Of a stretch of DNA of 6,279 nt, positions 5,909 through 6,279 are shown piece after piece. This stretch comes from Bacillota bacterium. Lineage in GTDB: Bacteria; Bacillota; Bacilli; Bacillales; Cytobacillaceae. Position 1 is the first letter of the stretch. The number at the start of each line of letters is the position of its first letter. The notes under the pieces are model-generated. The model did no database searches and was not told where the DNA came from. It saw only the letters and a list, made by a program, of their open reading frames with translations. The position numbers were made by a program, and so were the translations under genes. The DNA is taken from the NCBI GenBank assembly GCA_023387295.1, contig JAEWIG010000123.1:1-6279 (forward strand), read 5' to 3'.

Positions 5909-5918
5909 CAGGTATTAA
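5902..5918 (+). promoter_or_regulatory. FapR operator upstream of plsC
   Basis: TTAGTATCAGGTATTAA matches the reverse complement of the FapR consensus as I recall it (TTAGTACCTGATACTAA) at 16 of 17 positions. FapR is the Firmicute repressor of fatty acid and phospholipid synthesis genes and is released by malonyl-CoA. plsC is a known FapR target in Bacillus subtilis, so site and gene fit each other. The box overlaps the predicted -10. Confidence 0.85.
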
Positions 5919-6003
5919 AAACTAGTTCCATTTTTAAAATAATTATTTTACAATGAAGGGAGTAAATAATTAGATAGATAAACAATTTGTTGGGGGATAA
6001 GGT

Positions 6004-6279
6004 ATGTTATATCATTTATTTTGCAATATTTTACTCGTATTGATTAAGCTTTTTAATTTATTAAAGGTTAAGGGGAAAGAAAATCTTCCTAGTGAACGAC
6101 GGTATGTTGTGACTTGCTCACATAAAGGATGGGTGGACGTCATCATGCTAGCAATTGCGATGTATCCGGTACCTGTTCATTACATGGCCAAAAAGGAACT
6201 GTTTGAGGGTAGAATGAAAAACAAATTCTTTCAATCGATTAAAGCTTTTCCGGTAAATCGAGAAAACCCAGGTCCAAGC
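6004..6279 (+). CDS. plsC: 1-acyl-sn-glycerol-3-phosphate acyltransferase, N-terminal part
   Basis: The first 92 codons are present and the gene runs off the window; the family is usually about 190-250 residues, so more than half is missing. The enzyme acylates lysophosphatidic acid at sn-2 to give phosphatidic acid, the common precursor of membrane phospholipids, at the cytoplasmic face of the membrane. Seen: a hydrophobic N-terminal segment (about 1-20), the catalytic HX4D motif as SHKGWVD with His40 and Asp45, and the block-II motif FPVNRE (82-87) with Arg86. The later EGTR-type motif lies beyond the end. The ATG at 6004 is chosen because GGGGGA (5992-5997) lies 6 nt upstream and the protein then starts at the usual distance before the HX4D motif. 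The FapR box and promoter upstream indicate control by malonyl-CoA together with the rest of lipid synthesis. Confidence 0.93.
   Translation, partial: MLYHLFCNILLVLIKLFNLLKVKGKENLPSERRYVVTCSHKGWVDVIMLAIAMYPVPVHYMAKKELFEGRMKNKFFQSIKAFPVNRENPGPS

Overview
The window reads as chromosomal DNA of a low-GC, Gram-positive, Bacillus-like bacterium. Signs of this are the AT-rich, closely packed genes, strong AAGGAG-type ribosome binding sites, several likely TTG starts, U-tract terminators, and a near-consensus FapR operator in front of a plsC gene, an arrangement known from Bacillaceae. I cannot name the species.

Left part (1-3785, + strand): an ABC-2 type export cassette. It holds the tail of a small membrane protein, an ABC ATPase that overlaps it by 7 nt, a permease that overlaps the ATPase by 4 nt (ATGA), and, after a 224-nt gap, a second permease that is a diverged paralogue of the first. 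The likely product is one ATPase working with a permease pair. The gap holds copy R1 of a 70-nt hairpin repeat. The substrate cannot be read from the sequence.

Middle part (3843-5400, - strand): a MerR-family regulator followed by an aldo/keto reductase. Between them lies a MerR-style promoter with a 19-nt spacer and a perfect 6-4-6 palindrome, so the regulator probably controls the reductase. A strong terminator follows the reductase and separates it from the converging permease gene. The regulator resembles AdhR, but by my recollection of AdhR it has Ser where AdhR has its sensing Cys, and it contains no cysteine at all.

Right part (5401-6279, + strand): an unrecognised 45-residue charged protein with a TTG start, an unusually elaborate nested-hairpin terminator, copy R2 of the hairpin repeat in the opposite orientation to R1, and then a promoter overlapped by a FapR box that drives plsC (lysophosphatidate acyltransferase), which is cut by the window end.

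The least explained features are the R1/R2 element and the nested-hairpin terminator. R1 and R2 share 60 of 68 aligned bases. Base-pair-preserving changes occur in both an outer and an inner stem, which suggests that the fold itself is maintained. The 45-residue protein is the main unassigned gene.
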